Shown: positions 7,555-17,316 of the stretch, in pieces
Numbering within the stretch: the stretch's first letter is position 1
Layout: each line of letters begins with the position of its first letter
Source: Streptomyces sp. DT2A-34
GTDB lineage: Bacteria; Actinomycetota; Actinomycetes; Streptomycetales; Streptomycetaceae
Assembly: GCF_030499515.1 (NCBI RefSeq)
Contig: NZ_JASTWJ010000001.1
Coordinates: 7,048,001-7,112,000, forward strand
Length of the DNA stretch: 64,000 nucleotides
Direction: 5' to 3'
Program-made: the position numbers and the translations under genes
Notes under the pieces: model-generated
Told to the model about the DNA's origin: nothing
Databases searched by the model: none
What the model saw: only the letters and a program-made list of their open reading frames with translations

Positions 7555-8483
7555 GGTGGAGTCAACTCCTTCGCGCCGATGGGGGGTTGAGGGGACGGTG
7601 GTGGTGCGGGCGGGTCGTGCCTCGGCATCGACAGCAGTACGGCGAGCGCGAGCGCCGTACCCGCGACCCGCAGCGCCAGCCGCAGCGGGTCCTCGGGCAG
7701 CGCCTCGCCGAACGACAGGGTGCCGAGCACGGCCGTGTACAGGCATGTCACCGTCGTGCACACCGGCACGATCAGCGAGGCCCGGCAGCGTTGCAGCGCG
7801 GCCTGCGACATGACCAGCCCGAAGGTGCCGGTGAAGAGGAGCAGATACGGGTACGGGGAGCGCAGCAGGTCAAGGAGCGCGCCGCCGATCCCGGTCGCCG
7901 TCAGGTAGCTCGACACGCCCTTGATGGCGAGCGAACTGACCCCGTACAGCAGCCCCACCGCCACGCCGTACTCGACGCCGGTCGTCGGCAGCCGGTGCCG
8001 GTGCCGGGCCCTGCGCTCGGCGGAGTTGTACAGCCACACACCCGCCGCCAGCGACGGCACGCACACCAGCAGGATCAGCGGATACGGCGCCTCCTGGCTG
8101 ACGGTCTCCGAGCCCTCGCGCAGGGACAGCACCACCATCAGCAGCGCGGCGAGGATCGCGCCGATCGCGTACCGCTCCCGCCCGCTGGTCTCCTCGCCCA
8201 GCAGCCGCGCCGAGAGCAGCACGAGCAGCACCAGTCCGGAGACGAAGATGCCCTGCGCGGCGGCGATCGGCAGGGTGCGGTAGACGACGAGCTGCGCCCC
8301 GAATCCGGCGGCGAGGGCGAGCGAGCCGCCGATCCACAGCGGGCTGCCGAGCACCAGCCGCAGCAGCCGGGCGGGTTGCCGGATGCTCACCTGCGGAAGT
8401 GCGGTGAGCGCCCGTTTCTCCAGGACGAAACCGAGGCTGTACAGGGTGTTCGCCATCAGGGCCGCGGCCACTCCCCACCACAT
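7551..8483 (-). CDS. DMT/EamA-type multi-spanning membrane transporter
   Basis: Start ATG 8483 gives a 310-residue protein with about nine to ten hydrophobic helices, beginning VAAALMANTLYSLGFVLEKR and including IFVSGLVLLVLLSARLLGEE and YLLLFTGTFGLVMSQAAL. The even helix spacing and internal two-fold look fit the drug/metabolite transporter (EamA/SMR-like) superfamily. The C-terminus is a short Pro-rich cytoplasmic tail. It is 13 bp from the methyltransferase upstream and overlaps the Trm112-like gene downstream by 4 bases. A role in moving a lipid-linked or nucleotide-linked sugar across the membrane is plausible from the operon but not shown. Confidence 0.78.
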   Translation of the reverse strand: MWWGVAAALMANTLYSLGFVLEKRALTALPQVSIRQPARLLRLVLGSPLWIGGSLALAAGFGAQLVVYRTLPIAAAQGIFVSGLVLLVLLSARLLGEETSGRERYAIGAILAALLMVVLSLREGSETVSQEAPYPLILLVCVPSLAAGVWLYNSAERRARHRHRLPTTGVEYGVAVGLLYGVSSLAIKGVSSYLTATGIGGALLDLLRSPYPYLLLFTGTFGLVMSQAALQRCRASLIVPVCTTVTCLYTAVLGTLSFGEALPEDPLRLALRVAGTALALAVLLSMPRHDPPAPPPSPQPPIGAKELTPP

Positions 8484-8496
8484 GGTCCAGCCCCCC

Positions 8497-9237
8497 TTAC
8501 GTCCTTCGCGCGTGCAGCAGCAGGATCGACGCCAGCGACGGTCTCGCGCAGGCCAGCCGGTCGAGGGGCCGGAGGGGACGCGGTACGCCGTGGAAGGGCG
8601 CGCCCGCGAGGCGTACGACCTCGAAACCGGACGCGGCCACGAACTCCCGCAGCGCACGGGCGGTGTAGAGCCGCAGATGCCCCACGACCTCCCGCCCCGG
8701 CCGGCCGTGGATGGCCCGCAGGCTGACCTCCGAGAACACCGGCTGCACCCCGGCCAGCAGCAGGGCGCGGTTGTACCAGGCGGCCAGGTTCGGCGTGGAG
8801 AGCATGAGGTGGCCGCCGGGGCGCAGCACGCGGCGGATCTCGTCCAGGGCGGCGTCCGGGTCGACGAGGTGCTCGATCACCTCGCTGAACAGCACGGCGT
8901 CGGCGGAACCGGACCCGAACGGCAGGCCGCCGCCGGTGAGTTCACCGCGGACGGCGTACGGGACCCGGGTGCGGGCCCGGCGCAGGGCGTCCTGGGACCA
9001 GTCGATGCCGACGATGCGGTGGCCGGGGAGGAAGGGGGCGGCGGTGGCCGCGGCGGTGCCGTCGCCGCAGCCGATGTCGAGGATCGTGCGGGTACGGCCG
9101 TCGGCGGTGGCCGGTCCCAGGGCTTCGGCGAGCATGCGGGCCTGGCGGCGGCTGCGGGGGGTGCCGGAGGCGACGGGGACGGCCGGGTTCTCGTAGAAGT
9201 CGCGCAGGTCGGGGGGTTTCACCGGGGTGGTCGTCAC
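8497..9237 (-). CDS. Class I SAM-dependent methyltransferase (UbiE/Methyltransf_11 type)
   Basis: The start is GTG 9237, overlapping the stop of the condensation-domain gene as GTGA. The 246-residue protein has motif I TILDIGCGDGTAAATAA, motif II HRIVGIDWSQDALRRAR, the acidic SADAVLFSEVIEHLVDPDAA block and LRPGGHLMLSTPNLAAW. These are diagnostic of small-molecule class I methyltransferases. The HLRLYTARALREF stretch is common in sugar or lipid methyltransferases. Its place between an acyltransferase and a membrane transporter gene suggests it decorates the same glycan or glycolipid. Confidence 0.88.
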   Translation of the reverse strand: MTTTPVKPPDLRDFYENPAVPVASGTPRSRRQARMLAEALGPATADGRTRTILDIGCGDGTAAATAAPFLPGHRIVGIDWSQDALRRARTRVPYAVRGELTGGGLPFGSGSADAVLFSEVIEHLVDPDAALDEIRRVLRPGGHLMLSTPNLAAWYNRALLLAGVQPVFSEVSLRAIHGRPGREVVGHLRLYTARALREFVAASGFEVVRLAGAPFHGVPRPLRPLDRLACARPSLASILLLHARRT

Positions 9238-10622
9238 GGGGTCACCTCCGTGGTGTGCAGGTAGTGCTCGAAGAGGTCGCGGAGGTGGGCGCCGTCGCCG
9301 TGGCTGAGCAGGGCGCGCGACCAGCGCAGGGCGAGGTGGAGGCGGCCCGCGGTGGAGGCCGTGGTGACGGTGAGGCCGCGGGGCATCCGGGCCGGCGCCG
9401 AGAACCACACGGCGTGCGCGCGGCCGGCCTCCTCGCCGAAGTCCAGGGGGTACGGGATACGGCCGATGTTGCTGAGGAGGGTGGTCGAGGTCCAGGGCGC
9501 GGCGGCTCTGCGCAGTCCGCGGGTGAGGGCGGCGCGGACGGCGACGGGGGCCCACGGGGCGGTGAGGAGGGAGGCGCCGTGGCCGAGTTGGGGGCGGGGG
9601 AGGGACTTGAGGGCGCGGGTGCGGGTGGCTGTGCGGTGCAGGAGGGCGGGCATGTGGTCGGGGTCGTGCGCCGCCAACTCCTCAGGCGTGAAGGGGACTT
9701 CGACCAGGCGGGTGCCGTTTCCGATGGGCATGGTGGTGTCGCGGGGGCGGTCGTCCACGGGCATGGTGATGCGCAGGGGGCGGGGGTGGGCGCCGTGTTC
9801 TCTGTTCCAGTGGGCGATGGTCAGGGCGGTGGTGACCATGAGCTGGTCGTTGACCGTGTAGGGGGAGCCCTTGGGGCGGTGGGGGAGGGGGAGTTCGGTG
9901 ACGAGCATGCCGTTGCCGGGGGAGGGCTCGGGGGTGCCTTGCGCTACCCGCGCGGCGTGGGACCAGTTGGAGGGGAGTTCCTCGGTGGGGGGTTGGGGTT
10001 CGGTCGTGCGGGTGGGCGGGGCCGCGGGGGAGTTGTCCTGGCCGCCGTACAGCTCCGCGGCGGTGGCGAGGACGCGGAGACAGGCCGGGCCGTCGAGGGC
10101 GGTGTGGTTGATCGTGAGGAAGAGCACGGTCCCTTGTGCCGTGCGTGGCGGCGGACCGTCGGCTCCGCGCGGCTGGACACCTACGGCATCGGTCGCCTCG
10201 CTCCCCTCGACCGGCCCGCTCCCCTCCACCACCTCCAGCCGTATCGGCGGCGACAGGGACAGCGGCGGTGCCTCCGTCAGCGCCCGCGTCCGCGCATCCC
10301 GCAACGTGTCCCGGCCCGGCGCCGGAAAGCTCACCACCTCCACGTCCGGCTCCGCCGTCAGCTCCCACTCGTACCGGCGCCGATACCACCGCCCCGGCGC
10401 CTCCCGCACGAGGATGCGAGGATGCCGGCGCAGCGCCTGAGCGAAGGCCGCGCGCAGGCGCCCCGCGTCCAGCCGCCCCGGAAGGTGCACCTCGATGTGC
10501 ACCGTCTCCGGCTCCTCCTCCTGGAGGCAGTGCCGGGCGACCTCGTCCACGACCGGGAACGGGACGCGTACCGGCGGACGCAGTGGACCCTCGGCACGTG
10601 CGGGCTGCTGCAGTGCGGTCAT
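9234..10622 (-). CDS. Condensation-domain (PapA/WES-like) acyltransferase
   Basis: The 462-residue protein is a single condensation-type domain with no carrier or adenylation domain. The active-site motif reads NHTALDG: the first residue of HHxxxDG is Asn, but the catalytic second His and the Asp-Gly are present. The C-terminal floor-loop region (LLSNIGRIPYPLDFGEEAG) matches polyketide-associated acyltransferases. Stand-alone enzymes of this kind esterify glycolipids, as PapA proteins do in mycobacteria. The start ATG 10622 overlaps the end of the AftD-like gene by 4 bases, and its stop overlaps the next methyltransferase. Acylation of the product made by the large glycosyltransferase is the simplest reading, but it is inference. 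Confidence 0.83.
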   Translation of the reverse strand: MTALQQPARAEGPLRPPVRVPFPVVDEVARHCLQEEEPETVHIEVHLPGRLDAGRLRAAFAQALRRHPRILVREAPGRWYRRRYEWELTAEPDVEVVSFPAPGRDTLRDARTRALTEAPPLSLSPPIRLEVVEGSGPVEGSEATDAVGVQPRGADGPPPRTAQGTVLFLTINHTALDGPACLRVLATAAELYGGQDNSPAAPPTRTTEPQPPTEELPSNWSHAARVAQGTPEPSPGNGMLVTELPLPHRPKGSPYTVNDQLMVTTALTIAHWNREHGAHPRPLRITMPVDDRPRDTTMPIGNGTRLVEVPFTPEELAAHDPDHMPALLHRTATRTRALKSLPRPQLGHGASLLTAPWAPVAVRAALTRGLRRAAAPWTSTTLLSNIGRIPYPLDFGEEAGRAHAVWFSAPARMPRGLTVTTASTAGRLHLALRWSRALLSHGDGAHLRDLFEHYLHTTEVTP

Positions 10623-13600
10623 GTGGCCTCGCCCTTCCGGGTGTCGTCGGGCTCCGGAGTGTCGTCGGGGCGGCTCGGCCGGAACCTCGGCTTGCCGAAC
10701 CCGATGCGCGCGGTCGGCGGATCCGGGTCCGGCCCGCCGGGGCCGCGTGCGGAGACGGTCGGCCCCGACTCGGTGCGGGGACCCGTCGGCCCGGGCGGCT
10801 CGGCCCCCAGCGGACTGCGCCCCCGCTCACGCTGCGGCAACGGCCGCGTCGGCGCTTCGGGGGCGCCCGCCGTAGCACCGCCTCCAGCACCCGCCGGAAC
10901 ACCGCCTCCAGCACCCGTCGGAGCTCCGCCTCCGGCGACAGCCGGCACCCCGACCGCCCCCTCCCGCTCCCACTCCCGCACACTCACCACACCCGCGAAC
11001 AACCCGACCAACGCCAGCAGTTGAGCCGCCGGACCGAAGGCGCCCTCTTCCGCGCCCACCGGCTCCCCGGCCCCCACCGCCGCGGCGATCCCCGCCCCGG
11101 CGAGCGCCACCACCGCGATCGGCACCAGCAGCGCATGCCGGCGCCACGCCACCACCGCCAGCGCGGGCACCAGCAGCGCGAACCACCCGGCGATGAACAC
11201 GCCCACCACCGTCACGGCCACCGTGCCCAGCCACAGCCCGGGCAGCGGCGGGGCGACCTGCGGCTCGTCGGGATTCGGCGCCCGCCGGCGCCACAGCGCC
11301 AGCCCGGCCAGCAGCGCGAGCGCCACCGCACTGCCGATCAGCCCGCCCTCGTACAGCACCGCCGGCTCGTACGACAGCTCGACCGTGCCACCGGCGCCCG
11401 CCGGAATCCGCCAGCCCTGCTGCCAGCCGTCCAGCCGTACCGGCGACAGTTCCTTGCCGTCCAGCGTGGCGCGCCAGCCGTCGTTGAAGTTCTCGTACAT
11501 CGTCAGGTAGCTCGCCGCCCCCGTGCCGACCGTCACCGCGCGCCGGTCGCCGAGCCAGTCCCGTATCCGCAGCTCACGCCCTGCCGTCGCGGCCTCGGAG
11601 ACCGTGCCGCGGGTCAGGGTCACGTCGGTGAGCGTGAGGGGTCCGCCGTCCCCGGCCTCGACCCGATGGTCACCGGCCGACAGCGACAACTCGGCTTCCT
11701 CACGCCCTCGCTGGCAGAGCGTCACGTCGATCTGCCGCCGCTCCGTCAGATCCCGTACGGTCCCCCGCGCGCTCGTCTCGTACAGGTCCCCGTCCACCGA
11801 CACCACCGGTCCCTTCCCGCACGGCAGCGAGAACGGCCGGGATTCTCGCGGCTGTGGGGTGCGGTACTGGTCGAGGGCCGGGATGTAGGCCTCCGTCAGG
11901 CCCGCGGGCAGCTGCAGGTCCTCGTCCACCATCGGGTTGTAGAGGGTCAGCGGCGCGGTCTGCGTGATCGTGATGTCCAGGCGGTCGGTGGTGATGGGGG
12001 GAAGCGGACCCAGCCGTTCTCGTCGACCCCGGCGATCACCGCACCGTCCGGGGAGCTGATGTGCACCTCGGTCGGACGCGTGGTGAGGCCGCCTGCCGGT
12101 GCGAGCACGATCTCTCCCACCGCCTGCTTTCCGGGCCAGCGCAAGTGGATCGTGGGCCGGTCGCCCGCGATCCACGCCGTGGTCAGGTCGCCGTCGGTGA
12201 GGTTGCGCGGGGACAGGCCCGTCCCCAGTCGCGCCGTGGAGTCGGCGGTCGCGACGATCCGGTTCTGCTGGTCCGGCGCCACCTCGTACAGCAGCCGGTC
12301 CAACTCCTCGCCCGGCACCGGCACCGCGCTCGCCCGCATCTCGTACGTCCCCGCGGTGGACGTGGTGAAGCTCCGGTGCAGGCCGGCCTCCGTGCCCGTC
12401 GGCGACAGCCCGGTCGGGTCGGCCGTACGGGACAGGGAGACGATCTCGGCGGCGGCCGAGGAGTCCTCGGCGTCGGTGGGCAGCCGCAGCAGCCGGGTCA
12501 CCTGCACGTCCGGCAGGGCGATCTCGGAGAAGCCGGCCCCGGTCAGCCCGCCCCGCCGCGACACCGAGTCCGTGATCGTCAGCTTCATCCAACTCGTCGC
12601 GCCCGCAGGCGCCTTGACCGACTGCGTCGAGCCGTCCGGCCGGAGGAAGGAGCTCACCGACCCCTTCTCCGTCTCCACCCGCACCCGCGTCGGCGCCTCC
12701 CGCACGCCCTCCTGCGGCAGCGGCGTCACCTTGAACGACGTCGGCATGTCGTACGACCCGCCCGCGAAGGCGATCCGCAGCCACTCCCCGTCCGGCGAGC
12801 CCTCCGAGCCCTCGGTCCAGGCCGTGTCCGGGTTGCCGTCGAAGGCGTTCACCGGATCGAACTGCGGGAGATGGAAGAGCCAGCTGCCGTACGAGGACGC
12901 GGTCACCGCGCGTGCGCCGCGCAGCTCGGCCACCGTCTGGTGGTCGAGGCCGCTCGTCGGCAGGATCTGGTGCGGTTTCTCGCCCGCGTCCTGGGCGGCG
13001 TCCGGCGCGTTGCGCTCCTCGCGCGTGTACGTGTACGACGTGTTGGCGTTGATCAGCCCGAACCGCGTGTCCGCGCGCCGCAGCCCGTCGCCGACCACCT
13101 GTACCTGCGGTGAGCCGAGCCCGGGATGGTTGTCGCCGGTCAACACACTCGCTCGGCCGCGCAGTTGGGACGCCAGCGGCAGCAGTGCCTCCGGACCGCC
13201 GGACACCACGGCCGTGTCCGCGACCGGCTGCAGCCCGGCCTGGTGCGGGCGCGGCACGTCCTCGCTCACCGGCTTGTAGATCTCCACCGCCCGCTGCCGT
13301 GGATACAGCCCCTCCACCTGGAGCGGGGTGCCCGGGGCGATCGTCCCGCCGGTCGTGACCGGCCCGAGGCCGGTCACGCGCTCGTACCCGGACTGCTCCA
13401 GGGTCCGCTTCACCGTCGTCGTCGGCACCTGACCGATCTGGTCGGGGTCGAGGTCGTTGCGGACGACGACGTAATAGACCCCCGCCCGACTCAAGTAGTC
13501 GGCCAGCCCCGGCACTTCGCCGCCGGTCGTCAGTGCCTGCTCGACGGCGTCCATGGCGCGCCGGTTGCCGGGGGTGCCGAAGGGGACGTAATCCCGCTGT

Positions 13601-15081
13601 GCCCAGCGGGAGTTGGCGACGACGTCCAGGGGCTGGTCGATGGTGGAGCCCCAGCTGTAGATGCCGTGCGCGGTGGCCGGGACGACGAGGGCGCGGGCGT
13701 CGGGGGAGTACTTCTCCATCCAGTCGGCCGTGGCCTGCCAGTACTTGGGGATCTCCTTGAAGGAACCGGGGTTGAGGATCGAGCCGTTGAGATACGGCCA
13801 CATCAGCCCCGGCAGCACCAGCACGGCGGCGATCAGCGGCGCCGACCGACGCCCCCGCACCGGCCGCGCCCCGCGCGCCTCGGCGGCCACGCCCACCAGA
13901 TGGGCGAGCCCCAGCACCAGCGCCAGGGCCAGCCCCGTCTGGAACTTGTAGATGTTCCGGAAGGGGACAAGACCGCCGTCCAGCCAGTCCTGTACGACCC
14001 CGTGGAAGGGGGCCCCGAACGCCCCGCCGTACCCGGCGAGCAGGATCAGCGCGACCGTCACCACGGTCAGCACCAGCCACCGCCGCTCCGGCATGTCCCG
14101 CCGGGCCAGCCCGGCGAGCCCCAGCCCGGCCGCGAGCGCCGAGCCTACGATCACGACGACGGACGCGGCGACGGTCCACCCGGCCGGCAGCCAGGCCTCC
14201 CCGAAGTGCAGATAGGCGACCCAGTTCCCGGCGCCGCGCAGCGCCTCCGCCGCCGACATGGTCTCGGTGGTGGTCTGCGAACTCTCCACATACGGAAGAA
14301 AGTTCTCGCCGTACGTGCCGAGCAGCAGAAGCGGGATCACCCACCAGGCGGTCGCCAGGACGACACCCGGCACCCACCACGCGATCAGCTTCCGCTGCCG
14401 TGGCCCGGGCGGGCGGGAGAGCAGATACAGCCCGACGGGCAGCAGCGAGGCCAGCGTGGAGGCGGCATTGACGCCGCCCATGAAGGGGATGATCAACGCC
14501 GACCGCAGGGCGGCGACGCGCGCGGCATACCGCTCATTGGTCAGCGGAAGCAGCACCCACGGCAGAACGGCACCCGGCAGCGCGGCGGCGGACGTGGACC
14601 CGACCACGATGGTGAAGACGGGCCAGAGCGCATACACCACGGCACCGAGGAGCCGCGACGCCCCGCTGCCCACCCCCAGCCGCTCGGCCAGCCGCAGCGC
14701 ACCCCAGAAGGCCACCGACACGATCAGCGACAGCCACAACCGCTCCGCCAGCCACACCGGCAGCCGTACGGCGTCGGCCAGCCAGTAGAACGGCAGCATC
14801 GGCCACAGATAGCCCGAGTACTGGTTCTGGATCCCGCCGAAGCTGCCCTGGTCGGACCACAACTGCCCGAGGTCGGACAGGAACCGGCCCGGATCGACGG
14901 TCACACCCAGCTTGGTGTCGAACGTCTGCCGCCCCGGCCGCACCGCCAGCAACAGCACGAACACCACGGCCCAGAACCCCAGCAGCCAGCGCCGCGACCG
15001 CGGCCCCTCCGGCGGACCGGAGGCGGGCGCGGAGGTGGGCACGGCTGCCGGGGGAGGAGCCTGGACCGTGGTCGTCGTCAT
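10619..15081 (-). pseudogene. AftD-like alpha-(1->3)-arabinofuranosyltransferase, one frameshift at about 11996-12001
   Basis: Start ATG 15081. The first frame (to 11947) has an N-terminal GT-C membrane domain with about a dozen helices (RRWLLGFWAVVFVLLLAVRP, TFDTKLGVTVDPGRFLSDL, GYLWPMLPFYWLADAVRLPV). A large extracytoplasmic part follows, with a discoidin-like segment around QFDPVNAFDGNPDTAWTEGS. Translation of the expected product then continues in another frame (ITTDRLDITITQTAPLTLYN, through ENFNDGWRATLDGKELSPV, to C-terminal helices and a Pro/Gly-rich tail). The switch falls on a run of six G (11996-12001); seven would restore one product of about 1485 residues, near the size of AftD. 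The family adds arabinofuranose to cell-envelope arabinan or glycolipid. Both ends overlap neighbours by 4 bases. It is either a real frameshift or a sequencing error. Confidence 0.85.
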
Positions 15082-15896
15082 GGTGGACACCGCCTGAGGA
15101 TGAGGAGGAGGTTCCAGGTGGCGAACTCGCGCAGGCCGGGCACCTTCACGACGCCCTCCGCGAGGAACGGCCAGTAGCGGGAGCGCGCCGTGACGATCTC
15201 CACGTCGTCGCGGGCGCGGACCTGCCGCAGGGTGGCGCCGATGTGCACGGCGAAGAGGTTCTCGCCGAGGGTGTGCTTGGCGGGCCGCCCGGTACGGCGC
15301 TGGTAACGGGCGCGGGCCCGCTCGGCGCCGAGGTAGTGCCAGGGCGCCCACTCATGGCCGCCCCAAGGGGACAGCCAGTTGGTGAACGACACGTAGATCA
15401 GCCCACCGGGCCGGGTCACGCGCGCCAGCTCACTGAGGAACGTCTGCGGATCGGCCACATGCTCCAGCACATTGGAGGAGAAGGTGACGTCGGCGACGCC
15501 GTCCCGCAGGGGCAAGAGATACCCGTCGGCGACGACGGCCCCGTCGGGAGGCTTCTCCCCGAGCTCCGCCACGTCCGGCTCGAAGAGGTAGGCATGCGCA
15601 CCTCGCCGCCGGAACTCCTCGGTGAAGTACCCGCCGCCACCGCCGACGTCCACGACCGTCTGCCCGGCAAGGGGACCGTAGTAGGCCTCGACCTGATTGA
15701 CGGAGTCGCGGGCAAGCAAGGAGTAGCAAGGTTCGGGATCGGCCTGCTCATGGACGAAGGCCCGGAAGAGAGCGAGAGAACGCCGAAGAGACGGATCCTT
15801 GAAACCCCGGTGCGGTGATGCCGTTAAGGGGCGCGGGGCTGTGATCGATTTGCGGCTACCGCCGCGTGGGCGCGACCAGCCACGACGGACCGCCAC
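15078..15896 (-). CDS. Class I SAM-dependent methyltransferase with an uncertain, repeat-derived start
   Basis: The body of the protein (from PSLRRSLALFRAFVHEQADP) is a methyltransferase: motif I TVVDVGGGGGYFTEEFRRRG, the acidic VTFSSNVLEHVADPQTF and VTRPGGLIYVSFTNWLSPWG. Its stop overlaps the AftD-like start by 4 bases. There is no ATG, GTG or TTG close to the conserved part. The nearest in-frame start is GTG 15896, which lies beyond a Streptomyces intergenic repeat (15815-15885), so the first 25 or so residues would be translated repeat. Either the repeat invaded the original start region, or a start I do not recognise is used. The enzyme probably methylates the same glycan or lipid intermediate as its operon partners. 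Confidence 0.78.
   Translation of the reverse strand: MAVRRGWSRPRGGSRKSITAPRPLTASPHRGFKDPSLRRSLALFRAFVHEQADPEPCYSLLARDSVNQVEAYYGPLAGQTVVDVGGGGGYFTEEFRRRGAHAYLFEPDVAELGEKPPDGAVVADGYLLPLRDGVADVTFSSNVLEHVADPQTFLSELARVTRPGGLIYVSFTNWLSPWGGHEWAPWHYLGAERARARYQRRTGRPAKHTLGENLFAVHIGATLRQVRARDDVEIVTARSRYWPFLAEGVVKVPGLREFATWNLLLILRRCPP
15815..15885. repeat. Streptomyces dispersed palindromic intergenic repeat, copy 1
   Basis: This stretch carries the blocks GGGGCGCGGGGCTGTG, TGCGGCT.CCGCCGCG and GGGCGCGACCAGCC. The same blocks recur in the same order at 34084-34150 and, inverted, at 29708-29785. The central TGCGG/CCGCC part can fold into a hairpin. It lies between the glycosyltransferase stop and the conserved part of the next methyltransferase. 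Confidence 0.7.
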
Positions 15897-15924
15897 TCGC
15901 GAGACGGCCTCACCAACACGGCGT

Positions 15925-17079
15925 TTAGGCGTCACGGCGCCGCACCGCCTCCGCGGCCACGGCACGGAACTGCGTAACCGTCCGATCCCAGCGATAGCGC
16001 GCCGCCCGATCCCGCGCAGCCTTCCCCATCAACTCCCGCCGATGCCCGGACAACGCAAGCGTGCACCAGGCAGCCGCGAACGACGACTCCCCGGCGGCAA
16101 GCACACCCGTCTCCCCGTCCACGACGGAATCCCGCAGCCCGGGCACGTCGAAGGCGATGGTCGGCGTCTCGCGAGTCGCGGCCTCGGTGACGACGAGGCC
16201 CCACCCCTCCACGGCCGAGGGATGAAGCAACAGCCATGCCGCACACAGCAGCCGATGCTTCTCCGCCTCCGACACATGACCGACGAATTCGACGCCGGGT
16301 CCGGCGAGTTGTTCCAGGGGCGACCGCTCGGGCCCGTCCCCGACGATGACGAGGCGCCCGCCGGTGACGGGCCGCACCCGCTCCCACAATCGCAGCAAGA
16401 GGTCGATCCGCTTGTACTCGACGAGCCGTCCTACGGCCACGAACAGCGGCTCCGGCGAGCGGTCACCCAGCGGGCCCGGTTCCTCGACCCCGTTGTGCAC
16501 CACACGGATGCGCTCCCGCTCGACGCCGATCCCGCGGAGCGCCTGCGCCGTGGACGGGGAAACGGCGACCATCAGGCTCCGATGCTGCGCACCAGTAAGC
16601 GCCCAGTGCTCAAGTCTTCGGCCGAGCCGAGCCGCAGGCGCCAACGCCCCGCCGAACCGCATCTTCCACAGATCGGTATGCACATGGTTGACCAGGCACA
16701 ACGTCGGCCCGCGATGCCAGAGCGGGGCGAAGTACGGCATCCCGTTGCACACCTCGACCAGCAGATCGCAGTCGCCGACCTGACGGGCGAAGGCGGATCT
16801 GGCGCGCAGGTAGTGGCCGTAGGAACCACCGGCCGACACGACCCGGTAGTCCCGGTACGCCGCCGGGCCCCCGCACAGCAGGGTGACCTGGTGGCCGAGC
16901 CGGGTGAGCCCGTCAGCGAGGCGGTCGACCAGCAGCTCGGAGCCGCCGGCGGCCTCGTTGCCCAGGTCACGATGGGCGAGGAAAACGATTCGGCGCGGAT
17001 GTGGGGGGAGCGCCGGAAGGTGCTGCTGCGACGCCCAGGGGAGGGTGGCGCGCAGGGGGGAAGGCACGTGCTGGGGCAT
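15925..17079 (-). CDS. GT4-family glycosyltransferase
   Basis: The 384-residue GT-B protein has an N-terminal acceptor domain opening with RIVFLAHRDLGNEAAGGSEL. Its C-terminal donor domain carries LFVAVGRLVEYKRIDLLLRL and the E-x7-E signature in HPSAVEGWGLVVTEAATRE. There is no signal peptide or membrane segment, so it should work on the cytoplasmic face with a nucleotide sugar and a lipid or glycan acceptor. It is the first gene of the long minus-strand operon running to 5908. About 240 bp separate it from the DUF3068 gene upstream. The start is ATG 17079; the sugar donor cannot be predicted. Confidence 0.88.
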   Translation of the reverse strand: MPQHVPSPLRATLPWASQQHLPALPPHPRRIVFLAHRDLGNEAAGGSELLVDRLADGLTRLGHQVTLLCGGPAAYRDYRVVSAGGSYGHYLRARSAFARQVGDCDLLVEVCNGMPYFAPLWHRGPTLCLVNHVHTDLWKMRFGGALAPAARLGRRLEHWALTGAQHRSLMVAVSPSTAQALRGIGVERERIRVVHNGVEEPGPLGDRSPEPLFVAVGRLVEYKRIDLLLRLWERVRPVTGGRLVIVGDGPERSPLEQLAGPGVEFVGHVSEAEKHRLLCAAWLLLHPSAVEGWGLVVTEAATRETPTIAFDVPGLRDSVVDGETGVLAAGESSFAAAWCTLALSGHRRELMGKAARDRAARYRWDRTVTQFRAVAAEAVRRRDA

Positions 17080-17316
17080 GGGTGCTCCAACTCGTCTCAG
17101 GGTGCGGAACTCAGCGTGGGGGTGGGGGAGGGTTCGGGTTCCCGGAGGGTTTGGGTTCCCGTGGGGGGATTTCGGGGGTTCTAGGTCGCTGTGGGTCGTT
17201 GTGCGTGGGGTGTGGACAGGCTGTGTCCGGGTGGGGTTGGACAGTTTTCGCCCAGCCGTTCGCCACGGCTACTCACCGGCGTGACAATTTCGGGCTTTAT
17301 TAGAGCTGACGTCACG
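17080..17316 (-). promoter_or_regulatory. Leader and promoter region of the glycan operon
   Basis: This gap before the glycosyltransferase holds a TGACGTCA palindrome extended to TGACGTCACGTCA (17307-17319, overlapping the DUF3068 stop). On the minus strand a TAATAAA-like segment follows shortly, the only AT-rich patch nearby and a reasonable -10 candidate. The proximal 150 bases are G-rich on the plus strand with repeated GGTTTGGGTTCC-like text and no coding potential. The operator reading is inference. Confidence 0.35.

Noticed and set aside
10136..13279. A 1047-residue plus-strand open frame
   Set aside because: It lies opposite the AftD-like and acyltransferase genes. Its composition is low-complexity (Pro/Arg/Ala/Ser) and it has no recognisable domain or ribosome site.
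13126..15177. A 683-residue plus-strand frame
   Set aside because: It is the antisense of the AftD-like membrane domain, with a His/Gln/Arg-rich composition typical of reverse-frame translation.
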